Assembly (NCBI GenBank): GCA_023391105.1
Contig: JAEWBO010000005.1
Coordinates: 62,001-126,000 of the forward strand
DNA length: 64,000 bases
From: Bacillota bacterium
Lineage (GTDB): Bacteria > Bacillota > Clostridia > Christensenellales > SZUA-584
Direction of reading: 5' to 3'
A program made the position numbers and the translations under genes. Numbering within the stretch: the stretch's first letter is position 1; each line of letters opens with the position of its first letter. Positions 16,751 to 25,098 of the stretch are shown one piece after another. A model generated the notes under the pieces. The model made no database searches. It was not told the DNA's origin and saw nothing but the letters and a program-made list of their open reading frames with translations.

Positions 16751-18112
16751 TTGGCAAAGGAAAAGACGGCATATGTCTGCGGCGAATGCGGCTATCAGAG
16801 CGCGAGATGGCTTGGGCAGTGCCCGTCGTGCAAGGAGTGGAACACACTTGAAGAGGTGACACTAACTGCGTCTGTTAAAAGCACAGGGGCTGTGCGTCAG
16901 GGAGAACAGGCGGTGCTGCTTAAGGATGTCTCTATGCAGGACACTGCACGGTGGAAAACAGGCTATGCTGAGCTGGACAGAGTGCTCGGTGCAGGCGTGG
17001 TGGAAGGCTCTGTGGTGCTGGCAGGCGGCGAACCGGGCATCGGCAAATCCACGTTGTTTTTGCAGGTGGCAGATTCTCTCGCAAGGTCGGGAAAACGTGT
17101 GCTGTATGTATCGGGCGAGGAATCGCTGCGGCAGATTCGCTTGCGCGCCGAGAGGCTGGGCGTGAAAAGCGACATAAAGCTGCTCTCCGAAACGGAGGTC
17201 AACAGCTGTATTGCGCGTATCCATGAGAATGCGCCGGATTTCGTCGTTGTGGATTCAATACAAACCATGTATTCTTCTCAATTGGGGCCGGCGGCGGGAA
17301 GCTTAAGCCAGATCAAGGCGTGCGCCGCGCTGTTAACGCGCGAGGCCAAGACGAGCGGCACGGCGATATTCATTATCGGGCATGTCACCAAGGAAGGCGC
17401 AATTGCGGGGCCCCGCGCCGTGGAACACATGGTGGATACCGTGTTGTATTTTGAAGGCGAGCGGCAGGGGACATTTCGCATATTGCGCGCGGTGAAGAAC
17501 CGCTTTGGATCAACCAACGAGATCGGTGTGTTTGATATGCGCGACGATGGCATGCATGAGGTGGAGAATCCATCCGGCATGCTGCTGGGCGAGCGGGCCA
17601 AAGACGCGTCTGGCTCGTGTGTGTATCCCGCGATTGAGGGAACGCGGCCTGTGCTGCTTGAAATTCAGGCGCTGGTGAGTCCGACGTCGTTCCAGATGCC
17701 GCGCCGCATGGCGGCGGGGCTGGATTTTGGGCGCACGGCGCTTATGGTCGCTGTGCTGGAAAAGCGCATGGGACTTAAGCTATATAACCAGGATGTGTAT
17801 GTAAACGTGGCGGGCGGTATGCGGCTTGCTCAACCCGCGGCAGACCTTGCGATGGCCGCTAGCATCGTCTCAAGCTTTCGCGATGCGCCCATCAGCGACG
17901 CGGTGGCGATGGGGGAGGTCGGGCTGACGGGCGAGGTGCGCGCTGTGGGGCAGATCGAAAAACGGCTCATTGAAAGCAGCAAAATGGGTTTTAAGAAAGC
18001 GGTGATCCCGAAATCCAACCTCGGAGGCTTAAAGGTGCCGCAGGGGATTGAGGTTTTTGGTGTCCGGCACGTATTTGATGCACTGGATATACTTATTAAA
18101 CCGAATAAATGA
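16751..18112 (+). CDS. radA: DNA repair protein RadA
   Basis: RadA is a RecA-related ATPase that drives branch migration in recombination. The 453-residue protein has an N-terminal zinc finger (C10, C13, C24, C27), Walker A G-E-P-G-I-G-K-S-T at 93-101, the RadA K-N-R-F-G motif near 250, and a C-terminal Lon-protease-like domain with T-G-E-V-R-A-V. The start codon is TTG, 7 bases after AAAGGAGG, giving the canonical M-A-K-x-K-x-x-Y-V-C. Confidence 0.96.
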   Translation: MAKEKTAYVCGECGYQSARWLGQCPSCKEWNTLEEVTLTASVKSTGAVRQGEQAVLLKDVSMQDTARWKTGYAELDRVLGAGVVEGSVVLAGGEPGIGKSTLFLQVADSLARSGKRVLYVSGEESLRQIRLRAERLGVKSDIKLLSETEVNSCIARIHENAPDFVVVDSIQTMYSSQLGPAAGSLSQIKACAALLTREAKTSGTAIFIIGHVTKEGAIAGPRAVEHMVDTVLYFEGERQGTFRILRAVKNRFGSTNEIGVFDMRDDGMHEVENPSGMLLGERAKDASGSCVYPAIEGTRPVLLEIQALVSPTSFQMPRRMAAGLDFGRTALMVAVLEKRMGLKLYNQDVYVNVAGGMRLAQPAADLAMAASIVSSFRDAPISDAVAMGEVGLTGEVRAVGQIEKRLIESSKMGFKKAVIPKSNLGGLKVPQGIEVFGVRHVFDALDILIKPNK

Positions 18113-18137
18113 GTGCGGTGAACATAGAATTAATCAT

Positions 18138-18686
18138 ATGAAAAGCAAGGCGCACGCAAAATTGAAAAGATGGAGCTTTTTCGGGGCGTTTGTCATATTC
18201 GCGATTGCGGGGCTCTGGCACTTTCTCTACGAATGGCTGCCATGCGGTTTCACGGCGATTCTCGCCCCTGTGAATGAAAGCCCTTGGGAGCATACGAAGC
18301 TGTTTTTTGCGCCTGCCCTCATCTATTTTCTGATCGGACGGCTGACTGTGGGCAGAAAGTATCCGAATTTTACGTTTGCGCATGCGGCCGTGCTGCCTTT
18401 TATGCCGATGCTTATGCTGGCGCTTCATTACTTTTTTCGTGCCATCGGCATCAAATCTTTGGCATTAGATATTGTGATCACCTTCGTCGTGATCGCGCTC
18501 GCACTATACGCGGCATATCGAATGACGGTGTCCGTGATGCATATGGATACACCCGTTTACCGTATGGCGGCGCTATTGACGGTGGCTGGCATGCTGTTCG
18601 TATTTATCACTTTTACATTTTATCCGCCGCATATCCCACTCTTTCAGGATAGAAACACGATGAAATTCGGCATTCCTATTAAGTAA
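18138..18686 (+). CDS. DUF6512-like integral membrane protein
   Basis: The 182-residue protein has five or six predicted membrane helices and the motif L-x-H-F-L-Y-E-W...P-V-N-E-S-P-W-E-H-x-K-L that marks DUF6512-type proteins. Function is unknown. It follows radA by 25 bases and may be cotranscribed. The start at 18138 is chosen on family similarity (M-K-S-K then K-R-W); upstream in-frame sequence overlaps radA and is not needed. Confidence 0.65.
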   Translation: MKSKAHAKLKRWSFFGAFVIFAIAGLWHFLYEWLPCGFTAILAPVNESPWEHTKLFFAPALIYFLIGRLTVGRKYPNFTFAHAAVLPFMPMLMLALHYFFRAIGIKSLALDIVITFVVIALALYAAYRMTVSVMHMDTPVYRMAALLTVAGMLFVFITFTFYPPHIPLFQDRNTMKFGIPIK

Positions 18687-18734
18687 ACATTCCCAAAACT
18701 ATCAGCATTGTGAATATTTTGTTAAGCCTTTCAC

Positions 18735-18770
18735 AGCGCTCTGTTTACAAAGCGCTATCCTTGGTAGAAT
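18735..18770 (+). promoter_or_regulatory. Putative promoter/operator of the efflux operon
   Basis: Two AGCGCT hexamers (18735-18740 and 18751-18756) flank a possible -35 TTTACA (18744-18749); TAGAAT (18765-18770) is a possible -10 with a short 15-base spacer. A suboptimal spacer with symmetric flanking sites fits activator- or repressor-controlled promoters. Confidence 0.35.
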
Positions 18771-18829
18771 AGCTGTCAAGATCATTTTTTGTCAGTCAAC
18801 AGATTTTACATATTTGGAGGACATGCTCG

Positions 18830-20401
18830 ATGAGTCAAAAAAAGAAATCAAAGAAAAGGATCATCATTTTAATCGTTGTTCTAGTGATCGTGGTGCTTGC
18901 GGTGCTCGGATTTGTTCGTATGCGTGCGAATATTGCTGAGATGGCCAAAACCACATACGATATCGTGGATGTCACGAAGGGTACGATTGAGGTGAAGGTG
19001 AAGGGCGCAGGCACAGTGGAGCCGCTAAACGACGATACTGTCTATGCGAATGCCGCAGGGACTGTGACAGATGTGCTGTTTGAGGACGGCGATGCGGTGA
19101 GCGCAGGAGATATCATCGCGGTGCTTGAAAGCGACGCACTGGAATCTGAAAAGAGTAGCATTAGGCAGCAGATCGATGAGCTGGACATGTCCATATCAAC
19201 CGCCCGCTCGACGTCCGGCAGCAAAAATGTTGTATCGCCCATAGAAGGCAAAGTGAAGGCTGTTTACGCCAAGGAAGGCGATACGGTGGACGCGGTGATG
19301 GATCGAGACGGCGCGCTGGCGCTTGTCTGTGCGGACGACCTCATGGAAACTGTGGTGCCGTATGAGAGCGCTATTTCGCCCGGAGATGCTGTCACAGTGA
19401 CGGTGGGCACGCAGAGCGTGAGCGGCGTGGTGGTGAGCACGTCCGGCGGCAAAGCCACTGTGCAGTTTGAGGACAGCGATTTTGCGCTGGGCGACAGCGC
19501 TGTGGTGACGGATGCAAACGGTTCTGAAATCGGCGGCGGCACCGTCTCTGTGGCAAATCCGGTTATCGTTTCGGCGCGCGGAGGCACTGTGGATGATGTG
19601 CGCGCGGCGGTTGGTGACGATGTGTCGCGCGGCGACAAGCTGTTTACGCTCGAAGGCGAGATACTCTCAAGCTCGCTTTATTCGCTGCTGGAGCAGCGTG
19701 AGAGCCTTCAGGAGGATCTTGACGACATATTGGCCGATATTGATGGCCTGAGCGTACGCGCGGGCGCTGACGGCGTAATAACGGGACTCTCGCTCAAGAA
19801 GGGACAGCCGGTGCAGCAGGGGGCGGCGCTGTTCACAGTGCAGAGCAGCCATGCGGTGAAAATCGACGTAGAGATCGACGAGCTGGATATTGCCGAGATT
19901 GAAATCGGCGATGACGTCACGTTGACGTTCGACGCGTTGCCCGAGAAGACTTACACGGCGGATATCATCAAGATCAACCCGGTCGGTGTGGCGAATAACA
20001 ACGTGACCAAATATACAATCACGCTTTCACTGGAGGATGCGCAGGATGTCATGCTCGGAATGAGCGCGGATGTGCAGATCGTATCGCGGCAGGCGCAGGA
20101 AGTGCTGCTGATCCCCGTGGAGGCGATACAGGTGATCAACGGTGAGAAGTTTGTTGTTTTGGAAGGGGATATCGATAAGGATCTCATGTATACACCGGCC
20201 ACACACAAGGTTTTGACGGGAATCACAGACGGGGTGAGTATTGAGATTACCGAAGGTCTTAATGAAGGAGACCGTGTGGCGGTGCCACAGGTGAAAGAAA
20301 TGAGTATGCAGGAGCAGATGTGGAGCCGCGGCGGCGGTGGCTTTGGCGGTAATGGCAATGACGAAAGTCCCGGCGGCGGCAGCACAGCTGCCAGCCAGTA
20401 A
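18830..20401 (+). CDS. MacA-type membrane fusion (periplasmic adaptor-like) protein
   Basis: The 523-residue protein has one N-terminal membrane helix (about 9-29), two biotinyl-lipoyl-like hairpin halves (V-K-G-A-G-T-V-E near 60 and S-P-I-E-G-K-V near 135), a second lipoyl-like stretch with R-A-G-A-D-G-V-I-T-G near 310, beta-barrel and membrane-proximal domains, and a glycine/serine-rich tail. In Gram-positive bacteria such proteins work with MacB-like ABC transporters in export of peptides or antimicrobials. The ATPase gene starts 13 bases downstream. Confidence 0.88.
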   Translation: MSQKKKSKKRIIILIVVLVIVVLAVLGFVRMRANIAEMAKTTYDIVDVTKGTIEVKVKGAGTVEPLNDDTVYANAAGTVTDVLFEDGDAVSAGDIIAVLESDALESEKSSIRQQIDELDMSISTARSTSGSKNVVSPIEGKVKAVYAKEGDTVDAVMDRDGALALVCADDLMETVVPYESAISPGDAVTVTVGTQSVSGVVVSTSGGKATVQFEDSDFALGDSAVVTDANGSEIGGGTVSVANPVIVSARGGTVDDVRAAVGDDVSRGDKLFTLEGEILSSSLYSLLEQRESLQEDLDDILADIDGLSVRAGADGVITGLSLKKGQPVQQGAALFTVQSSHAVKIDVEIDELDIAEIEIGDDVTLTFDALPEKTYTADIIKINPVGVANNNVTKYTITLSLEDAQDVMLGMSADVQIVSRQAQEVLLIPVEAIQVINGEKFVVLEGDIDKDLMYTPATHKVLTGITDGVSIEITEGLNEGDRVAVPQVKEMSMQEQMWSRGGGGFGGNGNDESPGGGSTAASQ

Positions 20402-20414
20402 AGAGGCGCAGGCT

Positions 20415-21107
20415 ATGATAGAACTGCGCAATGTCAAAAAGACGTACCAGATGGGTGAGGCGGAAGTTCACGCACTGGACGGCGTATCGCTGACCATAAA
20501 GGACGGCGAGTTCGTCGCGGTTGTCGGGCCGTCGGGCAGCGGGAAATCCACGCTGATGAATATCATCGGCTGCCTCGACCTTGCGGACGAGGGTGAATAC
20601 TGGCTGAACGGTCAGCTCATCGACGACTATACCGAGCGACAGCTCGGAGAGATCAGAAACAAGGAGATCGGCTTTATATTTCAGCAGTTCAATCTCTTAA
20701 GCAAACTCACGGCGTATGAGAACGTGGAGCTGCCGCTGATCTATCAGGGACTGCCGTTGTCCGAACGTAAAAAGCGCGTCACGGATTCGCTTGCGAAGGT
20801 GGGGCTCATGGACAGAATGGCGCATAAGCCGACCGAGCTTTCGGGCGGTCAGCAGCAGCGCGTCGCGATTGCGCGAGCGCTGTCTACCCAGCCGACGCTG
20901 ATACTTGCCGACGAACCCACGGGCAACCTTGATTCGCATTCGGGCAAAGAGATTATGGGCATGTTGATGGATCTGCACCGCGAAGGACGCGGCATATTGT
21001 TGATTACGCACGATCCCGGTGTGGCAAAGCTTGCAAGCCGTAGGCTTCACATTATGGACGGGTGTTTGGTGGAGGATGAAAGCTTGGACGGAGGTGAGGC
21101 CGTATGA
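20415..21107 (+). CDS. MacB/LolD-type ABC transporter ATP-binding protein
   Basis: The 230-residue ATPase has Walker A G-P-S-G-S-G-K-S-T at about 38-46, signature L-S-G-G-Q-Q-Q-R near 142, Walker B I-L-A-D-E-P-T-G-N-L-D and a switch histidine in I-T-H-D. The E-P-T-G-N-L-D ending is typical of the FtsE/LolD/MacB group. It overlaps the permease gene by 4 bases and forms a three-gene exporter with the adaptor. The start is the ATG at 20415. Confidence 0.93.
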   Translation: MIELRNVKKTYQMGEAEVHALDGVSLTIKDGEFVAVVGPSGSGKSTLMNIIGCLDLADEGEYWLNGQLIDDYTERQLGEIRNKEIGFIFQQFNLLSKLTAYENVELPLIYQGLPLSERKKRVTDSLAKVGLMDRMAHKPTELSGGQQQRVAIARALSTQPTLILADEPTGNLDSHSGKEIMGMLMDLHREGRGILLITHDPGVAKLASRRLHIMDGCLVEDESLDGGEAV

Positions 21108-22267
21108 AATTCTCACAGGCTCTGAAAATGGCGTTTGTGGCGCTTAAGGGCAACAAAATGCGTTCGTTCCTCACGATGCTGGGTATCATCATCGGTGTGG
21201 TGGCGGTCACGCTGCTGATATCGGTGGTGCAGGGCGCGACGGGGGAGATCACAGGGCAGATCGAGAGCCTTGGCTCTAACCTGCTTCAGGTATCGATGTT
21301 GGGCACAGAGCCCACGTACTTGACGCTCAGTGATTTAGATAAGCTAAAGGATGATCCGTCGATATACGACGTGACGGGTATTGTATCGCGTACGGTTAAT
21401 GTGACGGCGGGCGTGGAGGACGGCGACTACGCGGTGGAAGGCGTGACCGACAGCTATCAGCAAATCACCGGGCAGGTGATTGACCAGGGGCGCTTTATAT
21501 GCGATATCGACGTGGAAGCGCACACATACAACGCTGTGGTGGGCACGGACGTGGCGGATGAGCTGTTCGGCACCAAGGACTGCATTGGCAACACGCTGGA
21601 GATCAAAGGGTATGACTTTACGGTCGTCGGCTTGCTCGAGCCATCGGATACGATGCTGGCAAATAAGAACACCACGATCATCATACCGCTGACATCGGCA
21701 CAGCGTATGTTCGCCAATAAGGAGTTTGGCACGCTGTATGTCTCGGCAACTGCGCCCGATACGGTGGACGCGGCGGAAGACGCGACGGACGATTTTCTCA
21801 TACGTGAACTCGGCAGCGATGACAATTATATGATCATCAACCAGAACGCGATCATCGAGGTGATGAACGAGGTGATGAGCGTCATGACGATACTGCTTTC
21901 GGGTATCGCGGCAATATCGCTGCTTGTGGGCGGCATCGGCATCATGAATATCATGCTGGTGTCTGTGACGGAGCGCACGCGCGAGATCGGCATCAGAAAA
22001 GCCATCGGCGCTCAGCGCACTGATATCCTCTCGCAGTTCCTGATCGAGGCGGTCGTGCTCTCGGTTGCGGGCGGTATCATCGGTGTCGGTTTGAGTTACT
22101 TAGGCCTTCAGGTGATCGGTACGGCGATGGAGATATCTATGGGCATGTCTGTCGGCACGATCGTGCTGGCGCTTGGGTTCTCGGCGTTTGTGGGCGTGGT
22201 GTTCGGCATCTATCCCGCGAACAAGGCCGCAACATTGAAGCCGATTGACGCGCTGAGATACGAATAA
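21104..22267 (+). CDS. MacB/FtsX-type ABC transporter permease
   Basis: This 387-residue permease has an N-terminal helix (L-T-M-L-G-I-I-I-G-V-V-A-V), a large extracytoplasmic MacB-PCD-like domain (about 45-250) and three C-terminal helices with G-G-I-G-I-M-N-I-M-L-V-S-V-T-E-R-T-R-E-I-G-I-R-K, the FtsX signature. With the two preceding genes it forms a mechanotransmission-type exporter. Substrate unknown. A hairpin at 22297 follows the stop. Confidence 0.93.
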   Translation: MKFSQALKMAFVALKGNKMRSFLTMLGIIIGVVAVTLLISVVQGATGEITGQIESLGSNLLQVSMLGTEPTYLTLSDLDKLKDDPSIYDVTGIVSRTVNVTAGVEDGDYAVEGVTDSYQQITGQVIDQGRFICDIDVEAHTYNAVVGTDVADELFGTKDCIGNTLEIKGYDFTVVGLLEPSDTMLANKNTTIIIPLTSAQRMFANKEFGTLYVSATAPDTVDAAEDATDDFLIRELGSDDNYMIINQNAIIEVMNEVMSVMTILLSGIAAISLLVGGIGIMNIMLVSVTERTREIGIRKAIGAQRTDILSQFLIEAVVLSVAGGIIGVGLSYLGLQVIGTAMEISMGMSVGTIVLALGFSAFVGVVFGIYPANKAATLKPIDALRYE

Positions 22268-22296
22268 GGAATCGTAACGAAACAAAGAATGCAAAT

Positions 22297-22475
22297 GAGC
22301 CATACCGCAGTGGTGTGGCTTCAGAGTGTCAAAAAGTTACTTATGTCATTCCGATTGAGCGTAAGCGATTGAGGAATCCTCTTCTACAAAGCGATTTTCA
22401 TGGGATTCCTCGACAGGCTCGGAATGACAAAACAAGGTTTATCGACAGACTGGAGCCATACCAGTGGTGTGGCTT
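22297..22475. repeat. Terminator-associated palindromic element, copy 2
   Basis: A 131-bp body (22322-22452) begins CAGAGTGTCAAAAAG and ends TTTATCGACAGACTG. The hairpin AGCCATACC...GGTGTGGCT occurs immediately before it (22297-22321) and again after it (22453-22475), differing only by two loop bases; only the second copy has the T tract (TTTTTT). Inside, ATGTCATTCCGA near the left end pairs with TCGGAATGACA near the right, and GAGGAATCC with GGATTCCTC, so most of the body folds on itself. Confidence 0.85.
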
Positions 22476-22502
22476 TTTTGATGGAACAAGGTATTTGGAT
22501 AA

Positions 22503-23005
22503 ATGTGTCGAACTCCCTTGTTAAATTTGCATATGTATATGCATTTGGTATATGATAACAGCAGTGACGGTTATTATTTCGTTACAATATGCACGCAAAA
22601 CAAAGCTCACATATTCGGCTCTGTGATTGATGGCAAAGTTCAGATGAATCAATTTGGTTGTATAGCAACTGAGGAGCTTGAAAATATTGCATGTCATTAT
22701 GAATTGATTTCTGCGATTAAATTTTTGTCATGCCGAATCATGTTCATGCGATTATTGTGATAAACAATGAGGAACGGTCGAGACCGTTCCCTACGGCGTT
22801 GCCCACAGTTATTGGGCTATACAAATCCGGTGTGTCAAAACGGATACATCAGTTAAATCCAGATTTGAACGTTTGGCAAAAATCCTTCTATGACCATATC
22901 ATTCGCGATGAAAACGAATATCTGCGTGTTTGGAAATACATCGACGAGAACCCAATCAAATGGGACACGGACGAATACTATACAACCCGTAGAGAAGGGT
23001 CTTGA
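22503..23005 (+). pseudogene. REP-associated tyrosine transposase (RAYT, Y1/IS200-like), frameshifted
   Basis: Two overlapping frames together make one RAYT-type transposase. The first (22503-22760) has G-Y-Y-F-V-T-I-C-T-Q and L/V-x-x-N-x-F-G; the second (22730-23005) has M-P-N-H-V-H-A-I, the HUH metal-binding motif, and F-Y-D-H-I-I-R-D-E-N-E-Y-L with the catalytic tyrosine, then Y-I-D-E-N-P-I-K-W. The frames would join if one T were added to the five-T run at 22722-22726. It is therefore a recently broken gene or a sequencing indel. Members of this family mobilise REP palindromes, and two such palindromes lie in and at the end of it. Confidence 0.8.
22771..22790. repeat. REP-like palindrome inside the transposase gene
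   Basis: GGAACGGTC and GACCGTTCC form a 9-bp stem around GA. It lies in frame just after the HUH motif region. Confidence 0.7.
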
Positions 23006-23024
23006 CCCTTTTGCCTCTGGAGGC
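22995..23024. repeat. REP-like palindromes at the end of the transposase gene
   Basis: AAGGGTC-TT-GACCCTT contains the stop codon of the transposase (TGA at 23003-23005) and is followed by GCCTC-TG-GAGGC. Both share the GGTC-NN-GACC-type core of the palindrome at 22771. Confidence 0.65.
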
Positions 23025-23095
23025 CTCCATTTCGTTAAGGAATATAGATAAAAATGTCGTAATATAAAAAATAACAAAGCAGAAAGAAGAAGATT

Positions 23096-23500
23096 ATGCT
23101 GAATAAATCTCCAAGCGGAAGCCTGTGCCCTTATTATTACAAGGGAGGAGAACTGCATCCGCTTAAATACGGCAGTTGCTTTAATAGCAGAAGTAAACTG
23201 TTTGAGGTCATGAAAGCCGAAGAGGCGTTTATATTAAAATCACCCGAGCGGCATAACCGCCGGATATGGGTTGATCTTTATGAGACCAAGCTGGATGACG
23301 CGGTCATCAACGCGCTTGCGGCGCACATCAAAGCGATACAGGAAAAAATACTGAGGTTATGTTTCGTAGGGTGTTCGCCATTCAGTGCCAGAAAGATCAA
23401 CAAGCAGATCGTTATGAACCAGATCGATATTCCGGAACCAATACGGTTCTTTGCTGATCCCGAAAAGGCCAAGGAGTGGCTTGTTGGAGCTGGCGTCTGA
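23096..23500 (+). CDS. Small protein of uncertain family, possibly STAS/SpoIIAA-like
   Basis: This 134-residue protein has no motif I can name firmly. The pattern of an acidic helix after R-I-W-V-D-L-Y-E, a central hydrophobic strand (L-R-L-C-F-V-G-C) and a closing F-F-A-D-P-E-K-A-K-E-W-L resembles SpoIIAA-like STAS proteins, which end similarly. No membrane segment or signal peptide. It stands alone between a decayed transposase and a convergent transporter operon. Confidence 0.45.
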   Translation: MLNKSPSGSLCPYYYKGGELHPLKYGSCFNSRSKLFEVMKAEEAFILKSPERHNRRIWVDLYETKLDDAVINALAAHIKAIQEKILRLCFVGCSPFSARKINKQIVMNQIDIPEPIRFFADPEKAKEWLVGAGV

Positions 23501-23563
23501 ACCTTGCGAAGCATTATTGAATAGAGTACGTTTAGCAAGCCCTCAAGTAATTATCAAACAGAC

Positions 23564-24319
23564 TTAAACCGTCAGCAGCTTGCTCATGAAATCGCGCGTA
23601 CGCTGCTGGCTGGGATTGCGCAGCACCTCGGATGGCGTGCCCTGCTCCACCACAAGCCCGTCGTCCATGAACAGCACTTCGTTCGCGACCTCGCCCGCAA
23701 ACCCCATCTCATGCGTCACCACGACCATGGTCATGTGCTCAGAGGCCAGCTGCTTCATCACAGCCAAAACCTCGCCGGTGAGCTCCGGGTCCAGCGCGGA
23801 CGTGGGCTCGTCGAAACAGAGTATTTCGGGCTTTAGCGCAAGCGCGCGCGCAATCGCCACACGCTGCTGCTGCCCGCCGGACAGCTCGCACGGATAGCTT
23901 TTTTCTTTGTTTGAAAGTCCCACCTTGCGCAAAAGCTCGCGGCAGTTCGCTTCGATGGCCGCCTTGTTCGCGCTTTCCTCCTGCAAGGGCGCAAGCATGA
24001 GGTTTTGCATCACAGATAGATGCGGAAACAGATTAAAATCCTGAAACACCATGCCGAGCCGCTTGCGCAGCGCGCGCTTTTTCGCGGGCTCCGCGAAGTG
24101 AATTTTGCCGCCTTCTTCATGGAAAAGATATTCGCCGTCTATTTCAAGGCTGCCGCCGTTCACCGTCTCCAGCAGATTGATACAGCGTAAAAACGTGCTT
24201 TTTCCCGAGCCCGACGGGCCGATGATCGCGATCACGTCACCCTTGTTCACTTCAAGGTCAACGCCTTTAAGCACCTGAAGCTTTCCAAAATTCTTTTTTA
24301 TATTCGTGGCTTTGAGCAT
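23564..24319 (-). CDS. Polar amino acid ABC transporter ATP-binding protein (GlnQ type)
   Basis: The 251-residue ATPase has Walker A G-P-S-G-S-G-K-S-T near 33-41, signature L-S-G-G-Q-Q-Q-R near 145, Walker B I-L-C-F-D-E-P-T-S-A-L-D-P-E-L and switch histidine V-V-T-H-E-M-G-F-A. The D-E-P-T-S-A-L-D-P-E pattern marks the polar amino acid uptake group. It is the last gene of an operon with the permease and the binding protein. AGGAGG precedes the ATG. Confidence 0.93.
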   Translation of the reverse strand: MLKATNIKKNFGKLQVLKGVDLEVNKGDVIAIIGPSGSGKSTFLRCINLLETVNGGSLEIDGEYLFHEEGGKIHFAEPAKKRALRKRLGMVFQDFNLFPHLSVMQNLMLAPLQEESANKAAIEANCRELLRKVGLSNKEKSYPCELSGGQQQRVAIARALALKPEILCFDEPTSALDPELTGEVLAVMKQLASEHMTMVVVTHEMGFAGEVANEVLFMDDGLVVEQGTPSEVLRNPSQQRTRDFMSKLLTV

Positions 24320-24328
24320 GTCTGCCTC

Positions 24329-24991
24329 CTACCTGTAATAAGCGAATTTGCGTTCAATATGCGTCAGCAGCTTGGTCAGAAGCCCTGTCATCACAAGAAA
24401 GAACACGGCTGCAATCACAAACGGCATAATAGACACTTCGCGCAGTACGGCGATTTTCGCTTCTTTCAAAAGGTCACTCATGGCGATGGCATAAACAAGC
24501 GCTGTGTCCTTTACGAGATTAATGGTTTCATTGCCCAAGGGCGGCAGTATACGCTTGATGACCTGCGGCAGTATGATCTTCGTGAACGTCACTCTGTTCG
24601 ACAGTCCCAGTACATGCGCGGCTTCGTACTGTCCCTTGGGAATAGACTGTATGCCGCCGCGGTAGATTTCCGCAAAATATGCCGCATAGTTAAGAATAAA
24701 TGCCAGAATCGCCGCAAGCTCCCTGCTAAACGTAAAGCCGATGATAAGCGGCACGCCAAAGAACATAAATAGAAGCTGGAGCATCAAAGGTGTACCGCGG
24801 AAATAAAATATATAAAGCTTGGAAATTCCAACAAACACCTTGTTTTTAGAGAGCCGCATCTGGCATATAAGCAGCCCGAGCGGCAGAGCAAAAAGCAGCG
24901 TGAACGCCCAAACTTCGATGTTCACCAGTGTGCCGCCCAGCATTTCAGACAGCAGGCTGCCCAGCTTGTTTAAATCCTGAAAATACTCCAT
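24329..24991 (-). CDS. Polar amino acid ABC transporter permease
   Basis: The 220-residue membrane protein has about five helices and the HisM-type motif E-I-Y-R-G-G-I-Q-S-I-P-K-G-Q-Y-E-A-A near residues 109-126, followed by I-I-L-P-Q-V-I-K-R-I-L-P. It starts about 108 bases after the binding-protein gene and ends 9 bases before the ATPase gene. It would form the membrane channel of the uptake system. Confidence 0.93.
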   Translation of the reverse strand: MEYFQDLNKLGSLLSEMLGGTLVNIEVWAFTLLFALPLGLLICQMRLSKNKVFVGISKLYIFYFRGTPLMLQLLFMFFGVPLIIGFTFSRELAAILAFILNYAAYFAEIYRGGIQSIPKGQYEAAHVLGLSNRVTFTKIILPQVIKRILPPLGNETINLVKDTALVYAIAMSDLLKEAKIAVLREVSIMPFVIAAVFFLVMTGLLTKLLTHIERKFAYYR

Positions 24992-25058
24992 TGTTATCTC
25001 CCGTTTACAATTTGCAGATGCTTTCTAATGAATCAGAAAAGATCTGCAAAATGATAAA

Positions 25059-25087
25059 TGCAGGCAGACCCTAAGAGTCTGCCTGCA
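25059..25087 (-). terminator. Intercistronic hairpin between binding-protein and permease genes
   Basis: TGCAGGCAGAC and GTCTGCCTGCA form a perfect 11-bp stem with a 7-base loop; TTTATCATTTT follows on the minus strand. It probably terminates or stabilises part of the transcripts, so that the binding protein is made in excess of the permease and ATPase. Confidence 0.7.
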
Positions 25088-25098
25088 CCTATATTCAA

